Positions 37,701 through 48,796 of a stretch of DNA of 64,000 nucleotides are shown piece by piece (position 1 is the first letter of the stretch; each line of letters begins with the position of its first letter). Source of the DNA: Hyaloscypha bicolor E (Eukaryota; Ascomycota; Leotiomycetes; Helotiales; Hyaloscyphaceae); the NCBI RefSeq assembly GCF_002865645.1, contig NW_020194562.1, positions 682,001 to 746,000 on the forward strand. The letters run 5' to 3'. The notes under the pieces are model-generated. The model worked only from the letters and a program-made list of their open reading frames with translations. It had not been told where the DNA came from and did no database searches. Position numbers and translations under genes: made by a program.

Positions 37701-38773
37701 TTAATATAAGTAAGATCAGGAAACTTGGTAATATTCTTGGAATATTAAAGATAGTAAGAGCAAATTAAGGATATAGGAATATTGGCCAAACGGGTAGTAA
37801 TAGGCTAACAAGTATTAAGAGAAGTATTTATTTTAATAGATAAAGAAGTAGAAAAGGGAATTAGAAGGGAACTTAAATAAAGCTTAAATAAGGCTTAAAG
37901 GAGCTTAAAGGAGCTTAAAAAAGGCTTAAAGAAAGAAGATAAGGGATAAGAAGGAACTAGATACGGTATTATAGTTAAGGAAAAGGAAGATTAATTAGTA
38001 GAAAAAGAGAGATCTTTTTATAATACCTTTTCCCCGAATAGTAATTATAAATTCGGAACCGGCTCTATACTAGGAATATCCAGAAAATTCCAAAAAAGGG
38101 ATTTATAAATAAATTAGAAGATCGGATTAACTTTTCCAAACTCTTGGGCCTATAGAATAATAATTTATTTGCAAATAGAAGCTAAGTTAGGATTTATAAA
38201 CTAATTAGGAGATCAGATAAGCTTTATATCCGATAGTATATACTATATTTATACTACCTTTATAAGGGGGAATTACCAGAGGTAATTTATAAACCAGCTA
38301 GAAAGGGTTAGTAAACTATATTCTCAACTCTATTATCTGGTATAATAATAGAGTAATTATAGGAAGTCTTTAGGGAAAGCCAGTAGTCAGGAAAGTTTCA
38401 GAGAAATATTTATAAAGCTATTTATAGTTTTCCCAGGCCTCTTAGAGACAAGGGCCCAGAGAAGGAATTAATATAATAGGTATATATAATAGTATATAGA
38501 CAGGTATCAGATATTATAAATCTAGTTTCCTATTTTGGGTATAGCTTGCAATCGGAATTATATGGATTATATAGGATTTCCTAATTAAGTAAAGGGCTTT
38601 ATATGCCTGGCTAAGTACTAGAGAATATATAGGAAGACACTCCTAGCTTTGGAAGGGGCATTAATTAGTCTCTTATTAGAATTAATTCTTGGAATCAGTT
38701 ATACTTATAAGTATTACTCTATAGCTTATTTACCTTAACTACTTGTATATTACCCTACTATTATATACCTTAT
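31791..38773 (+). mobile_element. Ty3/gypsy chromodomain retrotransposon, RIP-degraded
   Basis: Two similar LTRs of about 293 bp (31791-32083 and 38481-38773) enclose a plus-strand element of about 7.0 kb inside the hAT-like element. Broken frames still show: a gag zinc knuckle near 33195-33240 (CFTCQKK…TTICP), the RT core (KKEGSLYLYINYRNLN near 34135-34180, KLDLKDTYYR near 34261-34290, YLDN near 34450), and a chromodomain (EYLVY-KGYL near 36955-36985), which marks it as a chromovirus-type element. Stops replace many Trp, Gln and Arg codons. The LTR edges are uncertain by a few bases because of AT repeats, and no target duplication is claimed. Confidence 0.88.
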
Positions 38774-40188
38774 ATATATAAAGCTTTTTCTAGTTTTTAT
38801 AAAATAGGAAATCCTTTATAAAATTATTTTTATAATTCCGGTAATATTTATTTATATATTTTATTTTCTTAATAAGAATAAAAAGCATTTTATACTAGTT
38901 ATTTTATCTTATATAATTATTTATTAGAATTATTTTCTTTATAAATCCTATTTATTTAGTTATATAAGCAGGTAATTTATAAATATAAGCTATAATATTA
39001 TATATTTTACTAAGTAAATCTAAGAGCCTAAACTTGACTTTCTTTCTTTTATTATTACTAATTTTTTAAATCTATTCCTATTACTTATATAACTCAAATT
39101 CCTTTATTTCAACTAATTTAGAGAATAAGAAAGCTTATATTATAAGATTAATAATATAGCTAATATAGCGAATTTATATTTGCTATATATTTTATTTAAT
39201 ATTAAGCTCTTATTTCTAGTATACTTGAATTACCTTATAAAGAATTCTATTAGTTCTAGTATTATTATTTATAATAGCTCTAAGCTTTTATATAATATTA
39301 TAGTTTTCTAGAACTAGAAAGAGAACTAAGAATTACTTTTCTCCTGAGTAGCTATAGACTAGTTTAAGAGCAAGAAAAACCTTTTAATACTTAAATTTAT
39401 ATAAAATAAAATAGATATAAATAGCTAAAAAAAGAAAGTAATTTAGGGAAGTCTAAATATCTAAGGAAATATAAATATATAAGATTACTAATTAGAGAAC
39501 TTATTATATAATATCTTTATATTAAATTCAGGATTCTTTAACTTTAATAAAAATAGTAAAGTAAGATATGGGAATTATATTTTTATAAGCTTTATTTAAA
39601 AGCTAGTAAAGTATATAGAACTCTGGCTATTTTACTATATTATATAAGAGGTTTTATATAATAATAAGAGTAATTAAGGCTTTTATAAGAACTCTTTAAT
39701 TAATTTGCTATTTAAGAACTTGTAAATTAAATTCCTCTATATCTCCAAGTTCTTAAGCTTAATAATAAAGCCCTTAAATTTATTAAGTAACTTTCTCCTA
39801 GTTCTTAGAATTAGTAGACTCAAGAATAATAAGTAGATAATACTTTAGAATATGCTTTCTAAGGTTCCCTATAATAGTAGTATTATATAATAATAGGAAA
39901 GAGTCTAATTAATAATATAAATAATAAAGTAAAGCTTTATTTTTATTAGGTAATATATAATAAGAATACTTCTAAATCGGGGAAGTTCTCTTTAAATAGT
40001 CTATAGAAGACATTACTATCTCGGATAGTATAAGAGAATAGTCTGGTTTAATTAAAGAAGATATTTTGAGGATATACTTAAGGTAAATTAATTATATGGA
40101 TAGATAAAAAGTAAGAAAGGGAGTATAGTAAAAGAACTAGCGGTGGATTCGCCTATCCCTGTTATTATCGCCCTACCCCTGCTATTTT
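38774..40188. repeat. Degraded right interior of the hAT-like element
   Basis: AT-rich DNA with stops in all frames between the gypsy element and the right terminal region. No transposase motif could be read. Confidence 0.5.
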
Positions 40189-40288
40189 GGAATGATTAGA
40201 ACGTTCTATTACCGATATTACCTAATACTAGTCGATACCGGCCGGAACGTTCCGTGGAACGTTCCAGGGTGGAATATCGCCAAGCCTG

Positions 40289-40408
40289 GATGGGGGTGGG
40301 TGGCAGAGAACCTGTTCGGCTTTTGGGTGTAGGTTTGCCAAGGAGGATCATCCGCCTGACACGGTCATTAAGCACCCGAGGAAGGAGAGAGAGTATGATC
40401 GTTATTGA
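40289..40408 (+). pseudogene. Tandem CCCH zinc-finger gene, 3' part
   Basis: Starting in the target duplication, the frame reads DGGGWQRTCSAFGCRFAKED, then HPPDTVIKHPRKERE and a TGA at 40406-40408. The Cys pair, the KEDHPP segment and the basic tail are what follows CIYGHHCP in this fungal CCCH family, so this is the continuation of the gene broken at 24094. Relative to the left part the frame is shifted by one base, so a small indel was also acquired. Confidence 0.7.
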
Positions 40409-41676
40409 TCTACTTACTCTTGACTTGGGATGCCTTGGGGAGCTGTGGCTGGAGGGTTGGGGGTTGGAAAAGTCGGTGAGAGTGTGGGAGGATGATATAC
40501 AACAACAAAATTGATTTACATACTTAGTTACATATTACGAGACTGGTTCTGAATGGATCTCTGCTTTGTTGTTTTGCTTGGAAGCTTGGAATTTGGCACG
40601 ATTCTGGCCTTTTGACTGGACCCTGTTTAATCGATGAGATCCGTCAGGGCTGGATCATGGTATACAAATCGTTGAGTCTTAGGCTCAAGTCATAATGTTA
40701 AATACATCAATAAGTACCCTGTCTCTACATTCTCTCCGCCTTCTATTCTTCTCCAAGGCAATTCTCGCTCTGTTAGATCTCTTGGTTATCAATTGTGAAA
40801 CCTTCAATGTCCTGCGCTAACTCTATGTTTTGGGGAAGCGAGTTCTCTTCCACCTCCGCCACGGCCGTTGATGCCTTCGTTGCTGTGTAGGGTACTCATT
40901 ATCGAAGGAGGTGCAGAGTTCCTAGTCGACGCCTGTGGTCTGAATGGGTGGCTGAGGTTGCGGAGGTTATCGAAATGGGATTTGTTTGGTGAGTCTGTTG
41001 GATACGGTACGTTACTAATGATACTTTTTGTGGTCATGTGGAAATAGGCTTACCTTAACGTCAGAGAATTGGAACTCCCAGCCGTCCGAGATTTTGGCTT
41101 TTAGTTGGTTGGTTTGGTGGGCTGGAGTACTCTGGTTGGTTGGGAGGCTGGTTGGTTTGCTCCTTGAATTCCTTGGTTCGGTACCTCTTCTTGTCTCCCA
41201 TGTCACAAAATAACATCAAAAGTCGTCAGAAGGGGGGTGAAGTTTCTCTTACTACTCCTAGTTCAGTCGCGTTTTCCCTCCTTTGCCTCTTCCGTTCTAT
41301 CTGAACGGGATTCAGACATCACGTATGTCATATACGGTCGCGACGTTTTGACTTGACCCAACTCTTCTTGAAATACCTGACGCCTGAAACCTCTACTCCG
41401 TTGTATAAGCTGGAAAGGTATTGATAATTTTCTCCATGTTGCTACGCAGAACTCGAAAGGATGCTTTGCATCAGGGGCAGCCACTAATTTTAGAACTTTC
41501 AAACACCCTCAGGGACCTCTTCTTGCTTCATTCAAGAAATACATCTCTCCTTCTCTTGGTGCAGGCTCTCTTATTGTTACAAGCTCAGGATCTTTGATGA
41601 GAATTTGGGTTTCTAAGAGGGTCTGCTTGTGAGAGGAAAACTTGCCATCAGTGCAAGTCTTCCCGTGTCGAATACC
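40409..41676. other. Intergenic region, possible small spliced gene
   Basis: Normal-composition DNA without a recognisable domain. On the minus strand a good donor (AAG then GTAAGC near 41048) and an acceptor (CCAACAG near 41000) could join two short frames between about 41200 and 40800, but the frames do not agree well and no family is recognised, so no gene is called. Confidence 0.3.
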
Positions 41677-43307
41677 TTAAGCCGAAAGGCATATATTTGT
41701 GATAACAGCCATAGTGACGGTTTGAGTTGACTCGATCAGAATCTGTGCCCAGTGATATAGCTTGAATGGGAATTCGACGTACATAGGGTCCTCCCCATGC
41801 GCCCGGAATGCGATGAGATTTCTTGCGGAACGATCGACCCCGGTTTGGTCAAGAATATCAAGACACGCCGTGATAAACGGGCCGATATCTTCTCGCCAGT
41901 CCGGATTTTCGATATAAAAGTTGATAAAGCCATCCACGTCATGGTCTTCGATAATTTCCATAATCGTCTGCCTGCAGAGCGGGTCGGACCAAGGAAATGA
42001 TCTGAGAAGAGGCCGAAATGAAGCTGTCATCATCAAATCAACTATAGAAACTCTTCTTGCATTACCGGTACACGCCGATATTTCTAGTCCGTAGAGATTG
42101 CGAAGAAGTTGGATGTTCCGCTCGTTTGGATTGTGCCTCCAGCTTTCGAGCCAGGCTTCCCTCAGAGTCACCTTGGCTTGTTTCTTTGAAGTTGAGAAGA
42201 CAGAAGCATATGCTCCAGCTACGGGGGTCGAGTCGGCATGCCAATATGAGTGCGATATTCCTCTTTTGAAAAGGTTACCTCGGTCTTCCAAAGACTTTGC
42301 AGTAGCTTTTACGTCATTTGCTAAAGGGCAAGCAGTATTCTCCTCAAAAAGTCGGAGGGGTAGTTCCACAGCCTTTGCTCGACGGCGCAACCGTAGTCCA
42401 GAAGTAATGTCGTTATTGCTGACTGCTGCTCCAGATGAAGACGCTATTGGGCCGTTATCGGGGTTGCCGTTGATCACAGGACTAGAACGCTCAATGCGAT
42501 AAGCAGCTTCAAGTCCATCCAGAAGTGCTTCGATATCAGCTTGTATGACAACATAACTAAAGTCTGCTTCCCCAAATCGGAATCCTCTAGCCATAGTCAA
42601 GGCAAGGCGGCAGGCCTTCGACATGAACCACCAACTGATTGCATGCCACAACGCAGCATATCCCCATATGTAGCTACCGTTGTGTGTCCTGGACTCCGTA
42701 GCCCCTAGCATCTTCCTTATCACCGTTCGACGATAGAGAGTACTGTTCGAGGGATTGGTGTCTCTGTAAAAAGGCGGCGGAGGCAATTCTTGGCTGGCCG
42801 CTTTGAGGCACTGACGTGTTGCCCGATCGGCTTCCTTTCGCTGAGTTAGTCGAAACCCAGCTTGCTGTCACATTGGGGTATATTCCTCACCACATCAGAT
42901 TGACAGTGTTCGAGATAGTCTTTTATAGCAGTCCAGATGGCCAATCGAAAAGCGTAGAAAGTCAGGACGGTCCCAGCCGCAAATGCTCCAGCGGCGATGA
43001 TAGTCCCGATAGGCTCACAGTCCCAGCAGGCAAGAAATCTTACACAACGAACAATTGGGCCCGGGGCGGCCGCATGCTGTTGGCACAAACGACCTTGGGC
43101 ACATGGTTGCTGACCTTGAGCCTGCTGGTTGCCTTGGTTCCCAGCACCCGCATTAGGCTGGATTTGCTGTTGGATTTGAAGTTGGCCTTGGGCTTGAGGA
43201 GCGGCAGGAGGACGGTTTGTTCCTCCAAGAGGGTTTAGCTGCGGCGTTCCCCAGGATTCCAAGGGGGATAGGAAGCTGTGCCATGATCGAAATAAGAAGA
43301 GAATCAC
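41677..43307 (-). CDS. Unrecognised protein with Q/N-rich region and one membrane segment
   Basis: Two exons are supported, up to 43307-42891 and 42840-41677, joined by a 50-bp intron (GTGAGG…CTAACTCAG; an acceptor 6 bp further on is also possible). The N-terminal part has a Gln/Asn/Gly-rich stretch (QLQIQQQIQPNAGAGNQGNQ), two Cys-containing turns and then a probable transmembrane helix (IGTIIAAGAFAAGTVLTFYA). The remaining 388 codons show no known domain and end TMAVITNICLSA. There is no in-frame ATG in the first exon, so the true start probably lies in an upstream exon that I could not place, or the given 5' end is wrong. Role unknown. Confidence 0.6.
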
Positions 43308-44237
43308 GCTAAACTACGCAAAAACGACAAGATAATGGCATGCAAGGAGGGGCGCTTGATGAATGTGACGCTTGTCTTCCATTTTTGTGGTTGAAGAACT
43401 CTCAGCCTCACGAGGCGTGGGGTCAAACCTGGTTGCCAAAACGTGACGCGGGATGCTACAGTTAGGGGACACTAAAAAGGGCCCGTCGGCTAAATCCCTA
43501 CCAAAAACAGCTATTTTGCGCACATTTCACTGAGGAATAACTCTGTCCCTTCGCCCGGTGAGACATACTGTGGTAGTTGAACTCTAATTCCTCAATCTTC
43601 GTGCCACATTCGGTTGGTAAGCTTGCCGCTCTTGCTCAGGCGTTAATTACCCTCGGCTCACTCTCGGCTCAGTCAGCTCACCTGAGCAACCTGAGCAACC
43701 TGAGCAGTACCCACCTAACTAATGAGGCTAGATATTGGCTTAGGGCACGCATTATGTTATTTTTGTCAAGTTTTAACGATTATTCCTTGGGGCCCAAGGA
43801 GGCTTTCAAGGATCCTGAATAAGACCTCTAAAAAAAAAATAGATTACGTTATGCCATAGGCTACTACCTACGGCAAATAGGTATTTTATTTGAAAGAGAG
43901 AAATTTGCTGCTATTTGCTATAAATCGAATTGGTAGTCTTGACCTGGCTCAATTCTCGCTCAGCTTCCTATCGAATTCTGAGGGCTACCACTAAATATCT
44001 GATCAAGTGGAAGGATTTGAAAAGGGTACTTGGAAGGGCTGTCTAATATAGATCGGATTATCATTTAGGCCAACTGAGACGCAAAGAGCTCAGCTTGAAG
44101 TCACTGCTTTATCAAGGCTCAAAGTGGTTGATCAACTGGTTTCCTATATTATTCTTCAATAAAAACAACGTAAGCAATCTTTCTATCACACGTTTTCTGC
44201 TTCAGGCAGATCCTGCAGGCACCGGAATCCCACCGTC
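43308..44237. other. Intergenic DNA with a dispersed repeat
   Basis: Contains the less mutated copy of a repeat at about 43603-43790 that recurs at 50677-50915. It starts near TTCGGTTGGTAAGCTTGCCG and includes tandem ACCTGAGCA words. The rest holds AT-richer DNA and no gene. Confidence 0.5.
43603..43790. repeat. Dispersed repeat, copy 1
   Basis: Shares GCTTGCCGCTCTTGCTCAGG, CCCTCGGCT, repeated CACCTGAGCA-like words and a later AAGTTTTAA segment with 50677-50915. It has no open frame. Confidence 0.6.
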
Positions 44238-44828
44238 TTATGTGAGAGGGTCGAACTTCTGGTCGCGCGGCAGAGGCGGAAGAATCTGGCTCACCCACGC
44301 GATGGCCTGCGGCGCTCCGAAGCTGATCTTGCAGCCGGTGGCCGTGGAACGGACCTGCATGCTCTGCTCGCTCGCTGACTCATGGAAGCTGCTCGACACG
44401 GACCACGGCCCGTAGCCGACCGACGCGCCGCGGGAGGAGTTGCTGTGCGAGTCGAAGTGCTCCTCAACGTGCTTGGTGGCGTCGCGGAACTCGATGGTGG
44501 TGTCGGCGGCGACGATGAAGGAGGTCGGGTAAGGTTACGCCGGGAACTGGTTCCACAGCGCGATGACCTCGACCTTCTGGCCCTTGATCATCTGGTGCAG
44601 CTTGAGCGGGCCCGGGCTCAGCTTCATGCCGTCCGCGACCTCGAGGTCGACGTCGCTGAACAGCTCGCCGTACAGCCAGGGGCGGTTGATGTTGACGAGG
44701 AGTGCGGAGAAGGAGACGTTCACGTCGCAAGCGGCCATGTCGCTCTGCATTGCCCTGTGGGACTTGCCGTGCACATAGAACCCGCCGACAGACCAGAGCC
44801 CAAAGCCGACCGATCCACCCACCTTCAT
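44238..44828 (-). pseudogene. GC-rich gene relic with in-frame stop, unrecognised family
   Basis: A GC-rich minus-strand frame runs from ATG at 44828 (MKVGGSVGFGLWSVGGFYVH) to a TAA at 44537-44535 after LWNQFPA. It then continues in the same frame for 98 more codons (TSFIVAADTTIEFRDATKHV … GCKISFGAPQAIAWVSQILP) to a TAA at 44240-44238. Both halves contain a VG[FY]G-WSV motif, so they belong to one protein. A stop codon lies immediately before the ATG and the protein looks N-terminally truncated. No intron with usable signals removes the internal TAA. It looks like a decayed fungal gene of unknown function; a genuine short protein ending at 44535 is the alternative. Confidence 0.5.
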
Positions 44829-44929
44829 GCCTCAGTATATCATATTGGATTAACCGGATTGGGCAACGCACGCGCGCAAAGATAGGAGGTAATCTTATCT
44901 GACGATCTGATTCCCACGGGTCAACGCCC

Positions 44930-45331
44930 CTCATTTCCACGGGCCAACGCCCCTCACATCCAACTGCCCGCATGGCCGCTAAACCAATAAAACAAAAACA
45001 AAAACAAAAAGGAAAAGCAGCATTAGAGCAGAGGTAATTGAAAAACTAAACGCTACAATAGTGGAGGTAAGGTAGTCAGACATTTAAGTTAGAGGGGGAG
45101 GATATTTCGGCACAAAAGTGAGAGATTAAGGCAAAGGAGAGCTAGGATTAGTTTAAACTTATAATATTATTATAATCCAACCTTTTTATTGAAACATCTT
45201 ACTACTTGCGATGACACTTTTAAATGTTATTTACATGAAAACGCGATTATTTTCGATGGAATTTGATGTAGTTCGCATTTAAGGTGTCAATTTTTGGTTG
45301 GGGCGTTGTGGCGTTGCCCCGTGGAAATGAG
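44930..45331. mobile_element. Possible MITE-like inverted-repeat element
   Basis: A 22-bp inverted repeat with one mismatch, starting CTCATTTCCACGGG at 44930-44951 with its complement at 45310-45331, bounds about 400 bp. The left end is preceded by a second direct copy of CCACGGGTCAACGCCCCTCA type. No clear target duplication was found, so this is less certain than the element at 48.8-49.4 kb. Confidence 0.45.
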
Positions 45332-45474
45332 TAAACCCAAGAACGATATGCCCCAACTTTTGCAATTTTTTATGTTGTGCATTGCAGAAAGGGGCTACTA
45401 GACGTATAATAAGTGATTGACTGTCTGCCCGAAACTAGCAACTCGGAGCCAGAAGTCTCAAAAGAACAGTAAAG

Positions 45475-47624
45475 ATGCAACACTTGTTTATCTCAGCTTT
45501 GCTGGCAGGTGCAGCTGTTACTACAGCATGCGTACTCCCTACTGACACCCTCTCCAACAACATCACTGATGGCTTCGGGATCCTGATCCAGAATCCTGAG
45601 TTTCCTGCCATCCATGACCACTATATGATGCTAGACCCCGCTGGAGGTGGTGACATGCATTGGTTCGTTGCTGGATCGCCGCCAGTCGGCAATTCTGCGT
45701 TCAACCTAGTGCTCATCGAAGGTGTACTCGAACAGGGTGTCATCCACGCGGTCATCGATGGCGAGGTAAGATTGCCGGTATCCCTTAACCATACGAAGAA
45801 ACCTGGCTCAAGTAAGGATTCATCTATAGTATGACCCAGTCGCCAACACGACCAAGATATTCATGACGGAACGCACTGATTATCTGGCCTACTTTAGTCC
45901 AGTGTACGCCTGTGATCCAGATAACGACGAGCTACAGGTCGTACTTGCGTTTCAGGGTCGTGAAGACTTTGGGGATGGTGGGCTGATCTGCGTACGACCG
46001 TCCTACGACAATAGTTATGAGTTTCGATACTCGCCTCCGGGTAATACTGGTAAGTCGCCTTAACCAGGGGGAACGAGATGCTGGTATCGCGTTGCTAAGT
46101 CGATTTTGCGTTTAGCGATTGACCCAGGTCAATGCATTCCGGTGACAATGGTTGTGGTACCTGCGGGCGAGGCGAGCACTTACCCTACCAGCGGCCCCTC
46201 CTCCTCAACCTCCAGCCTTGCACAAAGCACTCCCAGCACAACTAGCACCACCAGCACTACCTTCGCCAGCAGCAGCACCTCAAGCTCTGCGACGGCATCC
46301 GCAACGCTACAGCACAAGCCTGTCGTTGGACCCTATTCATTTCTAGGTTGCTATACGGAAGCTACTACCGGGCGTGCTCTTTCTGCCAAGTCCTCTTACG
46401 ATTACCCTGGCATGACAGTAGAAGAGTGCGAGGCCGACTGCATTGGTTACACCTATTTTGGTGTTGAATATGGTGGAGAATGTTTGTTACCCTTCTAATA
46501 GTTTTAAAGTCTTCATACTAATATAAAAGATAGGTTATTGCGGTAACACTATTAATGCTGGATCTGTTTTAGCAGCTCTTACTGATTGCAAATTTATTTG
46601 CCCTGGAAATCCCTACGAATACTGCGGTGCTGGTCTTAGACTTGAGATGTATGAGCTTGGATCTGCTATTGTCTCTGTGACTTCTTCGTCATCCTCGTCC
46701 TCATTATCGTCCTCGTCCTCATTATCGTCCTCGCCCTTGTCATCGTCCTCGTCCTTGTCATCGTCCTTACCCTTGTCATCGTCCTTGTCATCGTCCTCGA
46801 CCTCACCATCCATTATTAGCACGTCAACGTCAAGCACCACCAGCAGCAGCGCCTCAAGCTCTACCACGGCATCAACGCTACAGCACAAGCCTATCGTTGG
46901 ACCCTATTCATTTCTAGGTTGCTATACAGAAGCTACTACCGGGCGTGCTCTTTCTGCCAAGTCTTCTTACGATTACCCTGGAATGACAGTAGAAGAGTGC
47001 GAGGCTAATTGCATTGGTTATACCTATTTTGGTATTGAGTATGGAGGAGAATGTATGTTACCCCTCTAGATCAAAGTCCTTATGCTTATACAGAAGATAG
47101 GTTATTGCGGCAATATTATTAATGCTGGATCCGTCTTAGCAGCTCTTACTGATTGCAGCTTTATCTGCCCTGGAAATCCTTATGAGTACTGTGGTGCTGG
47201 TTCTAGACTTGAGATGTATGAGCTTGGATCTGCTATTGGTAGCAGCCCCCTTCCATACACCGACATGACGGCCAACGGCTTTTCCTTTGTGGGCTGCGCC
47301 CCGGAGGCGAGTAACGCCGACGATGGCCCAGCACGTACTCTTACTGGAACCCTCTACGCGGATGACGCCATGACGGACGGGGAGTGTATGGCCTTCTGCA
47401 GCTCGCAGGGGTACGCGTTTGCCGGAACGGAGTATGCCCGGGAATGTTGGTGTGGCAATTCCGTCGCCCCTGGTAGAGAGCCGCAGACGACGATCGCGAG
47501 TCTGGCAAACTGTAACTACCCATGCGGGGGCAACACGGCCCAATACTGCGGTGGCTCTTCGTGGTTGAGTCTCTACCAGGCTTGCACTGCGGGATCTGCT
47601 TGTGTTAATGCGCAGTTCACTTAA
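45475..47624 (+). CDS. Secreted protein with three WSC domains
   Basis: Five exons: 45475-45765, 45830-46049, 46116-46481, 46534-47052, 47101-47624 (introns 64, 66, 52, 48 bp), 639 aa. The N-terminus MQHLFISALLAGAAVTTACV is a signal peptide. The N-terminal domain (about residues 20-190) is not recognised. Ser/Thr-rich linkers separate three Cys-rich WSC domains: two nearly identical copies starting GPYSFLGCYTEATTGRALS, and a divergent third (NGFSFVGCAPEA…ECWCGNS…CNYPCGGNTAQYCGG). WSC modules bind wall polysaccharide. In both first copies an intron cuts the codon between GGE and C-YCGN, and splicing gives GGECYCGN, which supports the model. No transmembrane segment follows the last WSC, so the protein is probably secreted or wall-bound rather than a membrane sensor. 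Confidence 0.88.
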
Positions 47625-48116
47625 ACTTCTGCTGAAAGATGGAAGAGACACGTTCGAGGCCAAATCACGAACATTTGATAGCACTTGATAATACTCCTAA
47701 TAACCTCTTGAGCTAGAGTTTACTTCAACTTCTCATCTGTAGAATACATCGGCCTAGTTAACATGTCAATGATTCCATCCGCCTGTAACACTAAAAGATC
47801 TTCTTCTTTATTATAATATCGAAGCACAAGTAATAATACTGCATGGTTTTTAGGGGATTTTAAGTGAAGTGGGTGACTTTGGTGTTCCGAGGCCCAAAAA
47901 CTGCCCTATGCGATACAAACTTCTGCTCAGGCCCTGATCAGGTACGCTCACCTTCGGCCCGGGTATGCTCCCCCTCAGCTCAGGTTAAAGCAGCAGCTGC
48001 TCACATTCGGAGACTAAAACGGAACGAGCGAGGATGAGATTAGAGTCCGACTTTCGTGGTAGTCTGTTTGGTATCGCTAGATAATTCGAGATGAATCTTT
48101 CTCTCCTGATGTCACG
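47625..48116. other. Intergenic region downstream of the WSC gene
   Basis: Normal composition with no domain in any frame. Confidence 0.4.
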
Positions 48117-48796
48117 TCAGTGAAACGAACGATTAATCAATATTTTTTTAAGCTCGCCATATCTCACTTCATCGTGTGTGAACGAGTTCAAGAACTCCAC
48201 TCCTTCGTGCCACAGCCCAAGAGCCATTCCAAAGACTGCTACTTGTGGCCCTAGATGCCACTGGCAGCCATTGCTCGCGCGGCCTTCGGCTACATTCATT
48301 TTCTTGACCAACTTTGAACTCCTCAAGGAGGGATTCAAAATCATGCGTGGGCCGATTGTTAAGACTTCCCTTCTGCCAATTGTATCTGAGAAAGACCATT
48401 ACAAGAGACGTTTGAGGAGTGCCGGAAACGTAGCGACTATAGATGGCGGACGAGGCAAGCGAGAAATTGCCCTCGCCCTTGAGAGTGACTGATACGGGTA
48501 CAGTGTACCAGATGTCTGTTTTCATCAGCATTTGATAATACATAATACTGGCTGTTTTATATGGAATACAGCGGGAACCTTACCTGTTACTCGATACTGG
48601 ACTTCATCAAAAGTGTACTCAAATTTGCGAGAACCAAAGGCTCTTTTCGTCGTCCAGAGACGAGGCAAGAATGGCACACACATATTCAACGAAGAGAATA
48701 GCTCGTCGCAACTATTTGATGAGATTGCGAATGGTCCCACATCGCTGTCATTCCCATGTAACCCGCCATCCAGAAGTCTACAGCATGGTGTTAGAG

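Larger units (their letters stand above)
24087..40296. mobile_element. Nested 16.2-kb transposon complex in a hAT-like element
   Basis: The outer element spans 24095-40288. Its ends are an 18-bp perfect inverted repeat, CAGGCTTGGCGATATTCC at 24095-24112 and its complement at 40271-40288. A second inverted pair of 25 bp with one mismatch follows inside (24159-24183 and 40189-40213), with GGAACGTTCC-type palindromes between. An exact 8-bp target duplication GATGGGGG flanks it (24087-24094 and 40289-40296). Eight-bp duplications and CAG-initial ends fit the hAT superfamily. Subtracting the nested copia and gypsy elements leaves about 3.6 kb, the size of an autonomous hAT element, but its interior (24184-24331, 29950-31790, 38774-40188) is RIP-degraded and no transposase could be read. 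Confidence 0.85.

Noticed and set aside
40254..40514. Plus-strand 86-codon frame starting in the inverted terminal region
   Set aside because: It is out of frame with the CCCH tail readable at 40289-40408, which has clear family motifs.
44464..44973. Arg/His-rich 169-codon minus-strand frame
   Set aside because: It is the shadow of the GC-rich relic in another frame; the composition is typical of an antisense or shifted frame.
46613..46888. Minus-strand Asp/Glu/Lys-rich frame
   Set aside because: Antisense of the Ser-rich linker of the WSC gene.
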